Shown here piece by piece: positions 42,201 to 51,272 of a DNA stretch of 64,000 nt. The DNA lies in assembly GCF_014281125.1 (NCBI RefSeq), contig NZ_JACOEA010000001.1, positions 496,001 to 560,000 on the forward strand. Direction: 5' to 3'. The DNA comes from Lawsonibacter celer (lineage in GTDB: Bacteria; Bacillota; Clostridia; Oscillospirales; Oscillospiraceae). Numbering within the stretch: the stretch's first letter is position 1; the number at the start of each line of letters is the position of its first letter. The translations under genes and the position numbers were made by a program. Below the pieces are notes generated by a model. The model worked only from the letters and a program-made list of their open reading frames with translations, searched no databases and was not told where the DNA came from.

Positions 42201-45002
42201 ACTGACAGCCCAAACAACAAATACGGTTTGGACTTCTATGTGTACGGCAACTCCTTTGCAGACGGAGGCAGTGCCGCTGAACCGGGTCAGGTCTGGGTCT
42301 CCGAGGACGGCGGGACCTGGTATGCCCTTGCGGGCAGCGAGCACTATGAGGACAGCACCATCCGCGATTACACTATTACTTATACCAGGACAGACAGCGG
42401 GAAAACCGCCTGGAGCGACAACCAGGGCAACTATAACGATGGAACCAGCAGAGCCGGCTCCTGGCCGTCCGCCGCCAATTATCCATTGAACGCCTTGGCT
42501 TCTCAGGGTACGATTACCCTCTCCGGTATCCTGCTCCCCTGCTTTGACGGAAGTATTATGGGTGACAGCTCAACCGCTTCCTTTGCCGGTGAGACCAAAT
42601 TCGGCTATGTCGACTACTATGCCAACGGCACCACTGGTGCGGATGTGAATCCCTATGTGGCTGATCCAACCAAGAGCAACGGCTTCGATCTGGCCTGGGC
42701 GGTGGATGCCGACGGCAACCCCATTGACGTCTCAGGCCGAGCATTCCACTATGTGAAAGTGGTCACAGCCTCCAATATCTGGGCAGGCAGCTTTGCAGAA
42801 AAATCCACCGAGGTCTCTTCCGTAGTCCGCACCACCGCCCAGGAAGGTATGGTGGGCACCACCGCCGCCCCCTCCGGAGTGACCATCACGGACGGCACCT
42901 CCAGCCAGGTGCTCCATTTCACTGAGGGCCAGCAGGTCTACACGATGGATCTGGGCGATATGAAATATATTTCCCTCACAGTGGAGGGCACGGCGGCGGA
43001 TGACAATATCTACATCAACAACCAGCGCGTTTCCTCCGGCTCCGCCGCAACGGGCATCAAGGTGACAAAAGAGGCCGGTCCGAAATTAGTGCGTATTCTG
43101 GTTCAGAATGGCGATCGGGAGCCCGTCCTCTATTTACTCAAACTTACCAGCAGCGCTGCTGAGAGCAGCGAGATCATCGAGGGCATCAAAGTAGATGTCG
43201 GCGGCGCCGCCCGCCAGGCCGCCACGGCGAACGGAACGACCTATACGCTGACAGTAGGCCACCGGATCGACTCTGTTGGAATTAACCCAACTGTGGCCTC
43301 CGGTGTCCGCTATACCGTCAATGGCGCCGCCGCCTTGGAGAACTACGCCCTGAGCTATGGGGAAAATCGCTTTGAAATTTCCGCTCAGGACCAAAATGGA
43401 ACCACACAGACGGCTGCCTTGGTCATCACCCGCGAATCAGCCCCAGATGTTTCCGGGCAGGCCATTACAGTGTCCTTCCTCCTCTATGGGGATGAAAAAC
43501 ATGGGGAAATCAGTATGGCCCACACCTATCAGCATACCAAAAGCAGCCTGCAGCTCTGGATTCCCCAGACCTCTTACACGCTACCCGAAGGGTCCACAGT
43601 CCTGGATCTGTTGGAGTCGGCTTTGAACGCCGCCGGTCTCGACTGGACTAATGCCGGTGGAAACTACATTTCGACGATAAACGGGCTGTCCGAGTTTGAC
43701 AACGGTCCTCTTTCCGGATGGATGTATCTCCGCAATGGCTCCCACCCGGATTACGGCGTGGCGGAACAGAGCCTCTCAAACGGAGATCGGATTATCTTCC
43801 ACTATACCGACGACTACACACAGGAGGAGGGCTCGGAGCGCTGGGATACCGGCGAGAGTTCGGGCATGGATACCGGCAACGGTTCCACAACGCTCCGGCC
43901 TGAGGCCGAGGCAGACAAAAACGGCGAGGCAAACGTTCTGTTGACGGCGAAGGAGCTGGAGCAGGCAATCGGGCAGGCCAAAGCCACAGATGCGGATGTC
44001 GTCGTGATCGCCCCCGCAATCAAGGGCAATCCGGACAAGGTCACGGCCGAGTTGCCAAAGGCATCCATCGCGGAGCTTGCCAAGAACACAGATGCGGAGC
44101 TGAGCCTGAAAACGGAGCTGGGTGTGCTCAGCGTTCCCACCGAGAGCCTGGCCGGGTTGAGCAGACTAAACGGCAGTACGGCGGTTCTCTCAGTCGAAGC
44201 CGGCAAGGATGCCGACGGTGCGGCCAGCGGACCAGTTCGATTCGAGGTGAAGGTAGGCGGTACGGTCCTGGAGCAGCTGGAGGGCGGTATGCGCGTCGCG
44301 GTTCCGTTTGCGTCCGCATCTTCCAGCTCTGTACTGGTTCTCGTGGAGGCGGACGGCAGCGAGACCATTGTCAAAAAGTCTGTCGCGGGCAGCCAAATGG
44401 TCTCCGCCCTTGTAGACGGCTCGTGTACGGTGCTGGTGAGAAATCAGGCCAAAGCCTTTTCGGACCTGCAGGGACACTGGGCCCAGGATGCCATCCGCTT
44501 TGTAAGCGCCCGCGAGCTCTTTCATGGGACCAGCGCCTCCGCTTTTTCTCCCGACGCCCACATGACCCGCTCCATGCTGGCCACAGTCCTCTGGAGGCTG
44601 GAGGACGCGGAGGGAACCTCCGGGAGCGCTCTGTTCTCCGACGTTCCCGGGGGCGCCTGGTTTGCGGACGCCGTGAGATGGGCCAGCGGGAAGGAAATCG
44701 TAACCGGCTATGGGGACGGCCGGTTCGGCTCGAACGACAGCATCACCCGCGAACAGCTGGCGGCTATACTCTACCGATACTGCCGCGCGCTCGGCGTTCC
44801 TACGGAGCCCACAGGCGACCTGAGCAGGTTCCACGACAGCCGTCATGTCTCCGACTGGGCCTGTGACGCTATGAGCTGGGCGGTAGGCTGCGGACTGATC
44901 TCCGGCAAGTCCGGCGGCACGCTCGACCCTGCCGGCAGCGCCACCCGCGCCGAGGTCGCCGCTGTTTTCCAGCGCATGATTTCGCTTTTGGTTCAGCGAT
45001 AG
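39288..45002 (+). CDS. Giant SLH surface protein with DUF4430 (transcobalamin-like) domain, probable cobalamin binder (1904 aa)
   Basis: The ATG at 39288 has AAGGAG ten bases upstream and opens a signal peptide (MKKRILSMLLALALTLGLFP). Residues about 30-150 hold a weak DUF4430-like module (YSLNEALLAAHTAYC, SDYGFYKNNA). Bacterial Ig-like domains follow (about 250-550; Big_2 ending LVTAKGVGSVLITATDSAG), a cadherin-like beta sandwich (about 820-915), and a domain (about 925-1190) with LGNFGGYITYYYETPL, GLDFYVYGNSFADGG and WYALAGSEHYEDSTI that I associate with surface proteins of vitamin B12 loci. A clear DUF4430 domain lies at about 1390-1510 (GSTVLDLLESALNAAGLDW, LSGWMYLRNGSHPDYGVAEQ, SNGDRIIFHYTDDY). 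Three SLH repeats (about 1720-1902) fix it to the wall. It is first in the riboswitch operon. B12 binding is inferred. Confidence 0.85.
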   Translation: MKKRILSMLLALALTLGLFPAAARAEEASVASITVQLTLYEKGQFAKDKDGRIMFQRSVTVTDDNGDGTYSLNEALLAAHTAYCSAGADGYTVSGSWVTQLWGTATSDYGFYKNNAVTGTVDAEALADGDQITAFTYYDTAGYSDRYSFFTEAEKTVTAGEEFTLTLMSWGYDGNFNPVQAPVAAAPIGAYDLDTGTYSVPSAFRGEHIYGDIYSQTVSTSTSGSVTFSITELGTYYVTAQHNSPGYSTYNDDGSTSPNYLVPPMCKVTVTSAQSAPRSITIVSDNGNPMLGGSLIGKTGDTFSFKVLDQDGNETPVTWKKTYSYVDGSIDANTGVYTAGSVSAGSSSSLYFTATSTLDSNISAQITLSLKGYAFSSYQKEQSVALSADGQTAQSISVSGGVSGHTVWSYDETAAAGIAALAADPGSGTSIKFNALRPGRFTVSFYLEGYPSMSDTAALTITGVAVEDAAGSQGKTYLTRTAAQPSPTAQLTAYVAEDRTVAGWSSADESITTVDENGLVTAKGVGSVLITATDSAGTRGGIKVVVQDGETPYFEALEFSTSALTSGSWTTGSTFSPTKLEYGLPIRSYSTSSLTLQAATLYNSDKYIATAEYTDANGAPQCVTVNSGKMTTLPNQPFDDSSLTITLADRANPDNKTVYTFHVARPRDTSKAIKSNGIVLAPDGRSLLSTKYNGYTEGTMLKADESGALTSGTGVTSTQKYYRVYALDSLERFSLTLTPSTGYAHMRYSTDNGATWTELPQGGGATGTLSFPAAGDKVVQVRIEILDDKTYSDNSKAGKSGFASGEPEVYTVWVEQADASAGSARILTASSVVGDWYPAFDPEITSYNLVVPNDTTDLSTILYTVSEGAVVKLGSAVQAPDDNGVYSLPLKTTSQSLTITSAAGSVINTYSFKALKKSKYDVPDKVVDYLCINSQYTNGGYGVQPELTLSGSLKSLGNFGGYITYYYETPLTDSPNNKYGLDFYVYGNSFADGGSAAEPGQVWVSEDGGTWYALAGSEHYEDSTIRDYTITYTRTDSGKTAWSDNQGNYNDGTSRAGSWPSAANYPLNALASQGTITLSGILLPCFDGSIMGDSSTASFAGETKFGYVDYYANGTTGADVNPYVADPTKSNGFDLAWAVDADGNPIDVSGRAFHYVKVVTASNIWAGSFAEKSTEVSSVVRTTAQEGMVGTTAAPSGVTITDGTSSQVLHFTEGQQVYTMDLGDMKYISLTVEGTAADDNIYINNQRVSSGSAATGIKVTKEAGPKLVRILVQNGDREPVLYLLKLTSSAAESSEIIEGIKVDVGGAARQAATANGTTYTLTVGHRIDSVGINPTVASGVRYTVNGAAALENYALSYGENRFEISAQDQNGTTQTAALVITRESAPDVSGQAITVSFLLYGDEKHGEISMAHTYQHTKSSLQLWIPQTSYTLPEGSTVLDLLESALNAAGLDWTNAGGNYISTINGLSEFDNGPLSGWMYLRNGSHPDYGVAEQSLSNGDRIIFHYTDDYTQEEGSERWDTGESSGMDTGNGSTTLRPEAEADKNGEANVLLTAKELEQAIGQAKATDADVVVIAPAIKGNPDKVTAELPKASIAELAKNTDAELSLKTELGVLSVPTESLAGLSRLNGSTAVLSVEAGKDADGAASGPVRFEVKVGGTVLEQLEGGMRVAVPFASASSSSVLVLVEADGSETIVKKSVAGSQMVSALVDGSCTVLVRNQAKAFSDLQGHWAQDAIRFVSARELFHGTSASAFSPDAHMTRSMLATVLWRLEDAEGTSGSALFSDVPGGAWFADAVRWASGKEIVTGYGDGRFGSNDSITREQLAAILYRYCRALGVPTEPTGDLSRFHDSRHVSDWACDAMSWAVGCGLISGKSGGTLDPAGSATRAEVAAVFQRMISLLVQR

Positions 45003-45040
45003 GCCTTTTTCGGTCAACCTTTTTGACCAGTCATTTTACA

Positions 45041-45104
45041 CTGCACGGGCACTGCGCCGTGGTATGGGGTTGGCCACCTGTATCGCGGCGCAGCGTTCCC
45101 GTGT
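45041..45104 (+). other. Structured intergenic RNA between the first two operon genes
   Basis: CTGCGCCG (45052-45059) pairs with CGGCGCAG (45086-45093), and outer ACGGG / CCCGT can extend the stem. There is no T-run. It lies in a 157-base gap within the operon and may be a processing or stability element. Confidence 0.35.
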
Positions 45105-45159
45105 CTTATGCGTTTCTGCACACTGAATCGGCCGGCCGTGACACAACAAGGAGGAGCAC

Positions 45160-46821
45160 ATGAAGCGTCTGTATAAGCGAGGCCTTGGCCTAACGCTGTT
45201 CCTGATCATGCTGCTGAGCCTATCGGTTTCAGCGCGTACCGCCGTATCGGACCATACGCTGGAGCTGACCCTTGCGGATACCGCCCAGTATGTCTGTGAG
45301 CGTGTGAAAAGCCCTCAGGTGGGGTCCATCGGCGGAGAGTGGGCGGTGCTGGGCTTGGCCCGCTCAGGCTCCGCGGTTCCGGAGACATACTATCAGGACT
45401 ACTATGCCGCGGTGGAGCGCTATGTCCAGGCCTGCGGCGGCCAGCTCCACGACAAAAAGTATACCGAGTACTCCCGCGTAATTCTGGCGCTCTCAGCCAT
45501 TGGAAAGGACGCCCGAGATGTGGCCGGATATGACCTCACCCTTCCCCTCGGCGACTACGAAAAGACCATTTGGCAGGGACTCAACGGCCCCGTCTGGGCA
45601 CTGATTGCCCTGGACAGCCGGGATTATCCCGTACCTGAAAACCCCCAGGCCCAGGTTCAGGCCACCCGGCAGATGTATATTGACCGCATCCTGGAGTGCC
45701 AGCTTTCGGACGGGGGCTGGAGTCTCCTGGGCGGCTCCTCCGCAGATATCAGCTCCGACCCCGACATGACAGGCATGGCACTGCAGGCTCTGGCAAAATA
45801 TCAGGAGCAGCCGGCGGTTGCCCAGGCGATTGAGACTGCGCTGACCTGCGTGAGTAGCAGGCAGGACTCCAACGGTGGCTTTTCCTCTTGGGGTACCCGC
45901 AATTCTGAGAGTTGTATTCAGATGATCGTCGCCCTGTGTGAGCTGGGGATTCCCCTGGACGACCCCAGATTTGTAAAAAACGGAAACACCATGCTGGATG
46001 ATCTGATGACCTTTTACCAGCCCGGCGAAGGGTTTTTGCACACTGCGGACGGTTCCGGCTCCAGCCAGATGGCCTCTGAGCAGGCGCTCTATGGTCTGGC
46101 CGCAGTGCAACGCGCGCGAGAGGGCCGGAACAGCCTTTACCGTATGGGTGACGCGGCCCCTTTGACCGGCGAACAGGACGACACGCAAAAGGGCGAGGGC
46201 CTTGCGGGGAAGCATGCGGCCGTACAGGCGGTCCCCTTGAGAGCGCCAGGCAAAACTTTTGACGATATCGCCGGCGGCAGCACGCACAGAAATCAGATCG
46301 CCATCGAGGCACTAGCCGCCCGCGGCATCATCAACGGCAAGGCGGACGGTCTGTTCCACCCGGAGGACAGCATGACCCGTGCAGAATTCGCCGCTCTGGT
46401 CGTGCGCAGTCTGGGACTGACGCCGCAGGGCGATGACCGCTTTTCTGACGTGAATCCCGGAGACTGGTTTTCCGGCTATGCGGGCACCGCCTGCGCATAT
46501 GGGATCATCCAGGGCGTTGGGGCTGACCGTTTTTGTCCCGGCGGCACCATCACCCGGCAGGAGGCAGCCGTTATGGCCGCCCGCACGGCAGAGCTCTGCG
46601 GTATGGAGCCTTCGCTTGACGGCAGTTCGGTGCGTGACCTCCTGGCCCAATTCCCAGACTATATCAGCACGGCGGATTGGGCGCTGCAGGGCGTCGCTTT
46701 CTGCTACCGCGCAGAGCTTCTGGACCAGTCTGAACTGGAAATCCGGCCCCTGGACGCCATCAAGCGGTGTGAAGCCGCCCAGATGCTCTATACCCTTTTG
46801 ACCAAAGCAAATCTTCTGTAA
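45160..46821 (+). CDS. Secreted alpha/alpha-toroid protein with SLH repeats, transcobalamin alpha-domain-like (553 aa)
   Basis: A signal peptide (1-25) leads to an alpha/alpha-barrel of the prenyltransferase/squalene-cyclase/transcobalamin clan (about 30-320). Repeats are marked by ILECQLSDGGWSLLGG, DPDMTGMALQALAKY, QDSNGGFSSWGTRNSESCIQ and SSQMASEQALYGLAAVQ. The DxxMxGxALxxL helix resembles the DTAAMAGLA motif of intrinsic factor. SLH repeats occupy about 365-550 (TFDDIAGGSTHRNQIAIEAL, RFSDVNPGDWFSGYAGTACA). AAGGAGG precedes the ATG. No cyclase DXDD-type acid motif is seen, so a binding rather than enzymic role is likely. It is the second gene under the cobalamin riboswitch. Confidence 0.83.
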   Translation: MKRLYKRGLGLTLFLIMLLSLSVSARTAVSDHTLELTLADTAQYVCERVKSPQVGSIGGEWAVLGLARSGSAVPETYYQDYYAAVERYVQACGGQLHDKKYTEYSRVILALSAIGKDARDVAGYDLTLPLGDYEKTIWQGLNGPVWALIALDSRDYPVPENPQAQVQATRQMYIDRILECQLSDGGWSLLGGSSADISSDPDMTGMALQALAKYQEQPAVAQAIETALTCVSSRQDSNGGFSSWGTRNSESCIQMIVALCELGIPLDDPRFVKNGNTMLDDLMTFYQPGEGFLHTADGSGSSQMASEQALYGLAAVQRAREGRNSLYRMGDAAPLTGEQDDTQKGEGLAGKHAAVQAVPLRAPGKTFDDIAGGSTHRNQIAIEALAARGIINGKADGLFHPEDSMTRAEFAALVVRSLGLTPQGDDRFSDVNPGDWFSGYAGTACAYGIIQGVGADRFCPGGTITRQEAAVMAARTAELCGMEPSLDGSSVRDLLAQFPDYISTADWALQGVAFCYRAELLDQSELEIRPLDAIKRCEAAQMLYTLLTKANLL

Positions 46822-46832
46822 GGAGCACACTC

Positions 46833-47717
46833 ATGATGTGGTGGAAAAAAAAACGATGGAAGGTCATTGTTCCGGTGCTGATCGCAGCCCTTCTGGCCGG
46901 TGCGTTCTGGTACGGCGGCGGCGCCCCCGGTCTGCATGGCTGGACCGTCGGAGAAAGCAGTCCGCCCTCGTCTACAGCGCCGGGTGAGCCCAGCCTTTCT
47001 TCCGTGCCCGGACCAGACAGCGCTGCGTCGCCCAGCCCGAATGCACAAGCGCAGGGCTATGGCTGGGCCGCTCCTTCTCCCACGCGGGAAACACAGACGC
47101 CTGTGCCGCAGGCCTCCCCTTCCGCCGACACGAGCCCCGAGGAAACAGACGCTGCGGCAGTCAATTCTCCCGGCGCCGCGGATTCACAGGCGCAAAACAT
47201 GGAAATTGACCCAGCCACGGGCAAGGATTCCTACCGGACAGATCCTGTGCCCTCCGGGAAGCCTCTCCCGGCAGAGCCGCAGGACGCGGTCATCTCTGAC
47301 AAGGCCTATACCTGTACACTCTCAATCTCCTGTGCCTCCATCCTGGATCACCAAGACTGGCTGGTCCCGGAAAAGGCGGAGCTGATACCGGAAGACGGCT
47401 GGATCCTGGCTCCCACCGAGGTGACCTTCTACGAGGGAGAGAGCGTGTTCAACGTGCTCCAGCGCACCTGCAAGCAAAACGGGCTTCACATGGAGTTCGA
47501 ACATACGCCTATGTACAACTCCGCTTACATCGAGGGGATCTCCAATTTATATGAATTTGACTGCGGCGAACGCTCTGGATGGATGTATCAGGTTAACGAG
47601 TGGTTTCCCAACTACGGCTGTTCCCGCTATGCGCTGAAAGACGGCGACGTGGTCTGTTGGGAATACACCTGTGACCTGGGTGTGGATATCGGGGGTTCCA
47701 ATGTTCTGGAAGGCTGA
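46833..47717 (+). CDS. Membrane-anchored DUF4430 protein, transcobalamin beta-domain-like (294 aa)
   Basis: An N-terminal membrane anchor (about 9-28, WKVIVPVLIAALLAGAFWYG) is followed by a long Pro/Ser/Thr-rich linker (about 35-155) that would span the cell wall. The C-terminal DUF4430 domain (about 158-290) has VTFYEGESVFNVLQRTCKQN, GISNLYEFDCGERSGWMYQV and CSRYALKDGDVVCWEYTCD. This fold is the same as the C-terminal cobalamin-binding domain of intrinsic factor and transcobalamin. The start overlaps its RBS with the stop of the previous gene. It could take B12 from the SLH proteins and pass it to the ECF transporter. Confidence 0.85.
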   Translation: MMWWKKKRWKVIVPVLIAALLAGAFWYGGGAPGLHGWTVGESSPPSSTAPGEPSLSSVPGPDSAASPSPNAQAQGYGWAAPSPTRETQTPVPQASPSADTSPEETDAAAVNSPGAADSQAQNMEIDPATGKDSYRTDPVPSGKPLPAEPQDAVISDKAYTCTLSISCASILDHQDWLVPEKAELIPEDGWILAPTEVTFYEGESVFNVLQRTCKQNGLHMEFEHTPMYNSAYIEGISNLYEFDCGERSGWMYQVNEWFPNYGCSRYALKDGDVVCWEYTCDLGVDIGGSNVLEG

Positions 47718-47733
47718 TCGGAGGCGAGACCTC

Positions 47734-48630
47734 ATGCCAAGCACAGACGCTTTTTCCAGCTATCATCCGCTTGTGAATTTTTTATACTTTGCCCTGGTAC
47801 TGCTCTTAAGCATGTTCCTCCTCCATCCTGCAAGCCTTCTCATCTCTCTCTCCTGCGCCGTCGCCTACCAGACCTGCCTCAAGGGCCGCAGGGCCGTCCG
47901 CTTCCAACTTCTCTTTCTTCTGCCCCTGGCTCTGATGGCAGCTGTCCTTAACCCGGTCTTTAACCATAAGGGCGCCACGCTTCTGGCTTATCTGCCCTCC
48001 GGCAACCCGCTGACGCTGGAGAGCATCCTGTACGGCGCTGCGGCGGCTGTTATGCTTGCCGCCGTCATCACCTGGTTTTCCTGCTATACGGAGGTCATGA
48101 CCTCGGATAAATTCATTTATCTGTTTGGACGGATCATTCCCGCCCTCTCCCTGGTGCTCTCCATGACCCTCCGCTTTGTGCCCAGATTCAAGGCCCAGCT
48201 GCGCACGGTGTCCGAAGTCCAGCGCTGCATCGGCCGGGACGTGTCCAGCGGCGGCGCGCTGCAGCGGCTCAAAAATGCGGTCACAATCCTCTCCATTTTG
48301 CTCACCTGGGCGCTGGAAAACGCGATTGAGACCGCCGACAGCATGAAGAGTCGGGGCTATGGCCTGCCGGGGCGAACCGCCTTTTCCATTTACCGGCTGG
48401 ACGGCCGCGACAGGGCCGCGCTGTTCTGGCTGTGTCTGTGCGGGTTCTATCTTTTCTGCGGATGGGCCGCGGGCGGCTTTTACTGGCGGTACTATCCCAC
48501 GCTCCGGGGAGCGGCGCTGAGCCCCTTCCCGGTCAGCTTTCAGCTGGCCTATCTGGCGCTGTGTCTGACGCCGGTTATTTTGAACAGAAGGGAAGATCAA
48601 AAATGGACACGTTTACAATCGAACATCTGA
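47734..48630 (+). CDS. ecfT: ECF transporter transmembrane subunit EcfT (CbiQ family)
   Basis: The protein (298 aa) has about six membrane helices and the CbiQ/EcfT pattern: HPLVNFLYFALVLLLSM near the N-terminus and two Ala-Arg-Gly-like coupling motifs, seen in SMTLRFVPRFKAQLRTVSEV and ETADSMKSRGYGLPGRTAFS. EcfT couples the ATPases to the substrate-binding S component. The ATG at 47734 has GGAGG nine bases upstream. It overlaps the next gene by 28 bases. Confidence 0.92.
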   Translation: MPSTDAFSSYHPLVNFLYFALVLLLSMFLLHPASLLISLSCAVAYQTCLKGRRAVRFQLLFLLPLALMAAVLNPVFNHKGATLLAYLPSGNPLTLESILYGAAAAVMLAAVITWFSCYTEVMTSDKFIYLFGRIIPALSLVLSMTLRFVPRFKAQLRTVSEVQRCIGRDVSSGGALQRLKNAVTILSILLTWALENAIETADSMKSRGYGLPGRTAFSIYRLDGRDRAALFWLCLCGFYLFCGWAAGGFYWRYYPTLRGAALSPFPVSFQLAYLALCLTPVILNRREDQKWTRLQSNI

Positions 48631-51248
48631 CCTTCGCCTATCCGGAGCAGGAGCAATGCGCGCTGACGAATTTAACCCTTCAGGTCAGGCAGGGTGAATT
48701 CCTGGTGCTCTGCGGCCCCTCCGGCTGCGGCAAGACAACCCTTCTGCGGCAGCTGAAGCCTGTCCTGGCCCCCCATGGACGGCAGACCGGTGAGATTTTT
48801 TTTGAGGGCCGTGCGCTGCATGCGCTGGACCTGCGGGAGCAGGCCCAGCGCATCGGCTTTGTCCAGCAGAACCCAGACCATCAAATCGTCACGGACAAGG
48901 TGTGGCACGAACTGGCCTTCGGCCTGGAGAGCCTGGGACTCGATACCCCCACCATTCGCCGCAGGGTGGCTGAGATGGCCTGCTTCTTCGGCATTCAGAC
49001 CTGGTTCTACAAAAAGGTCAGCGAGCTCTCCGGCGGACAAAAGCAGCTGCTCAATCTGGCCGGCGTCATGGTCATGCAGCCCTCTGTTTTGATCCTGGAC
49101 GAGCCCACCTCGCAGCTGGACCCCATTGCCGCCTCAGAATTTCTCGCTACCGTAGCGCGAATCAATCGCGAGCTTGGCACCACCGTTCTCCTCACCGAGC
49201 ACAGGCTGGAGGAGGCCTTCCCCCTGGCCTCCCGAGCCGCAGTCCTGGACAGGGGCGAGCTGCTCTGCACGGGCACGCCAAGCGAAGTGGGCGCCGTGCT
49301 GCGGCAGGCCGGGCACGCTATGTTTCGTTCCATGCCCACCGCCATGCGGGTGTGGGCCTGCGTGGAGAGCGACCGGCCGTGTCCGGTCACCGTACTGGAG
49401 GGCCGCGGCTGGCTGAGTGAATATGCCGCCGCCCATCCCCTTGAGCCCCTGCCCCCGGAGCCGGAGCATCTCTTCGGCGGTGAGACGTCCATCGAGGCGT
49501 CTGACCTCTGGTTTCGATATAAAAAGGAACTGCCTGACGTGGTAAAAGGCCTGTCCCTCTCCGTGAGGCGGGGGGAATTTCTGGCGCTTTTAGGCGGCAA
49601 CGGTGCCGGCAAGACCACCAGCCTGAAACTACTGGCCGGGCTGCTGAAGCCCTATCGGGGCGAGGTCCGCGTCAACGGCAGCGTGGGTACTCTGCCACAA
49701 AGCCCTCAGGCCCTTTTTGTGAAAAAGACCGTCCGGGAGGATCTTTGCGAAATTTTGAAAGCACGAAACCTCACCAGGGAGCAGCAGCACAGCCGGATGG
49801 CCCGCACGGCCACCCTGTGCCGCCTGGAGGAGCTGCTGGACCGGCACCCCTACGACCTGTCCGGAGGTGAACAGCAGCGGGCGGCCTTGGCAAAAATACT
49901 GCTGCTGGAACCTGATATCCTGCTGCTGGACGAGCCGACCAAAGGCCTGGATGCGGAATTCAAGCAGGTCTTTGCAGAGATTCTGCAGGCACTGCTCCGC
50001 CGCGGCGTCGCCATTCTCATGGTCAGCCATGACGTGGAGTTCTGCGCCCAATACGCCCACCGCTGCGCGCTTTTTTTTGACGGCACGGTGATGGCGCAGG
50101 CCTCGCCCCGCTGTTTCTTTTCCTGCAACAGCTTTTATACCACTTCGGCAAACCGCATGGCCCGTTCCCTTCTGCCTCAGGCGATCACGGCGGAGGACAT
50201 TATCTGCGCCTGCGGCGGCAGCGTGCCGCCGCAGGCGCAGCATCTGGAGGAACGCCCTCCCCTGCCTGAACCGGAAACGGAGCGACCAAATTCCAGGCTC
50301 CTCAAGCTCCCCCTATGGCGCAGACTTTTGGCCGCTGCCTCCGGCATCCTTGCGGCGCTGCTCTTTCTGAACTTTATAAGAAGCAGCGATCTGACGGAGC
50401 TGATCACTGCGGACGGTGTGACCGCTCTGGCTCCGGGACAGCTTCGGCTCTATTCCCTTTTTATTCTCGCGCTCTTCCTCTTTGCCTGCAGCATTGCCAG
50501 GCGCTCCCCGCACCCAGGCTACCTGGTGCGGCCCCCCCGTGAAAAGCGAACGCTCACCAAACGCACTCTGCTGGCAGCGGCGCTGATTCTGGTTCTGATC
50601 CCCTTCACACTCTTTGTGGGCATCTACTACCTGGAGGGGAAAAAATATTATTTTATTTCCCTGCTGATTCTGCTGGAAATCATGCTCCCCTTTTTCCTGA
50701 TCTTTGAGGGCCGAAAGCCCCAGGCAAGGGAGCTGGTGATCATCGCAGTGCTCTGTGCGATCGGTGTGGCAGGCAGGGCGGTTTTCTTTATGCTGCCTCA
50801 GTTCAAGCCCGTTATGGCCGTAACCATCCTCTCAGGCGTGGCCTTTGGCGGAGAAACGGGCTTTCTGGTGGGTGCCATGACCATGCTGGCCTCCAACGTA
50901 ATGTACGCCCAGGGACCCTGGACGCCCTGGCAGATGTTTGCCATGGGCATAATCGGTTTCCTGGCCGGTATTCTGTTCTGCAAGGGCTGGCTACAGCGCT
51001 CAAGAGGCGCGCTGTGCATATTTGGAGCCCTGTCGGCCATCCTGATCTACGGCGGCATTCTAAACCCGGCAGCGGCCCTTATGTGGGCCGGTGAGCTCAA
51101 TTGGAAGATCCTCCTGACCTACTATCTCTCCGGCTTCCCCTTCGACTGCGTACAGGCCGCCGCCACCGTGTTCTTCCTCTGGTTCGGCGCGGAGCCTATG
51201 CTAGAAAAGCTGGATCGAATCAAAATTAAATACGGCTTCATGGAATAA
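48603..51248 (+). CDS. Fused ECF transporter: two EcfA ATPases plus S component in one protein (881 aa)
   Basis: Residues 1-250 are one EcfA ATPase (Walker A GPSGCGKT 38-45, signature LSGGQ 142-146, Walker B SVLILDEP 161-168). Residues about 295-500 are a second ATPase (GGNGAGKT 331-338, LSGGE 419-423, ILLLDEPTKGLD). After a linker (about 525-570), residues 571-881 form a membrane domain with about eight helices, including AVTILSGVAFGGETGFLVGA and GPWTPWQMFAMGIIGFLAGI, typical of an ECF S component of the cobalamin CbrT kind. EcfA-EcfA fusions are known; adding the S component on the same chain is unusual. The ATG at 48603 has AGGGAAG upstream and overlaps ecfT. It ends the operon. Cobalamin as substrate is inferred from the riboswitch and neighbours. 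Confidence 0.9.
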   Translation: MDTFTIEHLTFAYPEQEQCALTNLTLQVRQGEFLVLCGPSGCGKTTLLRQLKPVLAPHGRQTGEIFFEGRALHALDLREQAQRIGFVQQNPDHQIVTDKVWHELAFGLESLGLDTPTIRRRVAEMACFFGIQTWFYKKVSELSGGQKQLLNLAGVMVMQPSVLILDEPTSQLDPIAASEFLATVARINRELGTTVLLTEHRLEEAFPLASRAAVLDRGELLCTGTPSEVGAVLRQAGHAMFRSMPTAMRVWACVESDRPCPVTVLEGRGWLSEYAAAHPLEPLPPEPEHLFGGETSIEASDLWFRYKKELPDVVKGLSLSVRRGEFLALLGGNGAGKTTSLKLLAGLLKPYRGEVRVNGSVGTLPQSPQALFVKKTVREDLCEILKARNLTREQQHSRMARTATLCRLEELLDRHPYDLSGGEQQRAALAKILLLEPDILLLDEPTKGLDAEFKQVFAEILQALLRRGVAILMVSHDVEFCAQYAHRCALFFDGTVMAQASPRCFFSCNSFYTTSANRMARSLLPQAITAEDIICACGGSVPPQAQHLEERPPLPEPETERPNSRLLKLPLWRRLLAAASGILAALLFLNFIRSSDLTELITADGVTALAPGQLRLYSLFILALFLFACSIARRSPHPGYLVRPPREKRTLTKRTLLAAALILVLIPFTLFVGIYYLEGKKYYFISLLILLEIMLPFFLIFEGRKPQARELVIIAVLCAIGVAGRAVFFMLPQFKPVMAVTILSGVAFGGETGFLVGAMTMLASNVMYAQGPWTPWQMFAMGIIGFLAGILFCKGWLQRSRGALCIFGALSAILIYGGILNPAAALMWAGELNWKILLTYYLSGFPFDCVQAAATVFFLWFGAEPMLEKLDRIKIKYGFME

Positions 51249-51272
51249 GCGCTGACCTTATTATAAAATAAA

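Noticed and set aside
45003..45159. Second cobalamin riboswitch in the gap between the first two operon genes
   Set aside because: The gap has a GC-rich stem but no B12 box or conserved core and no terminator.
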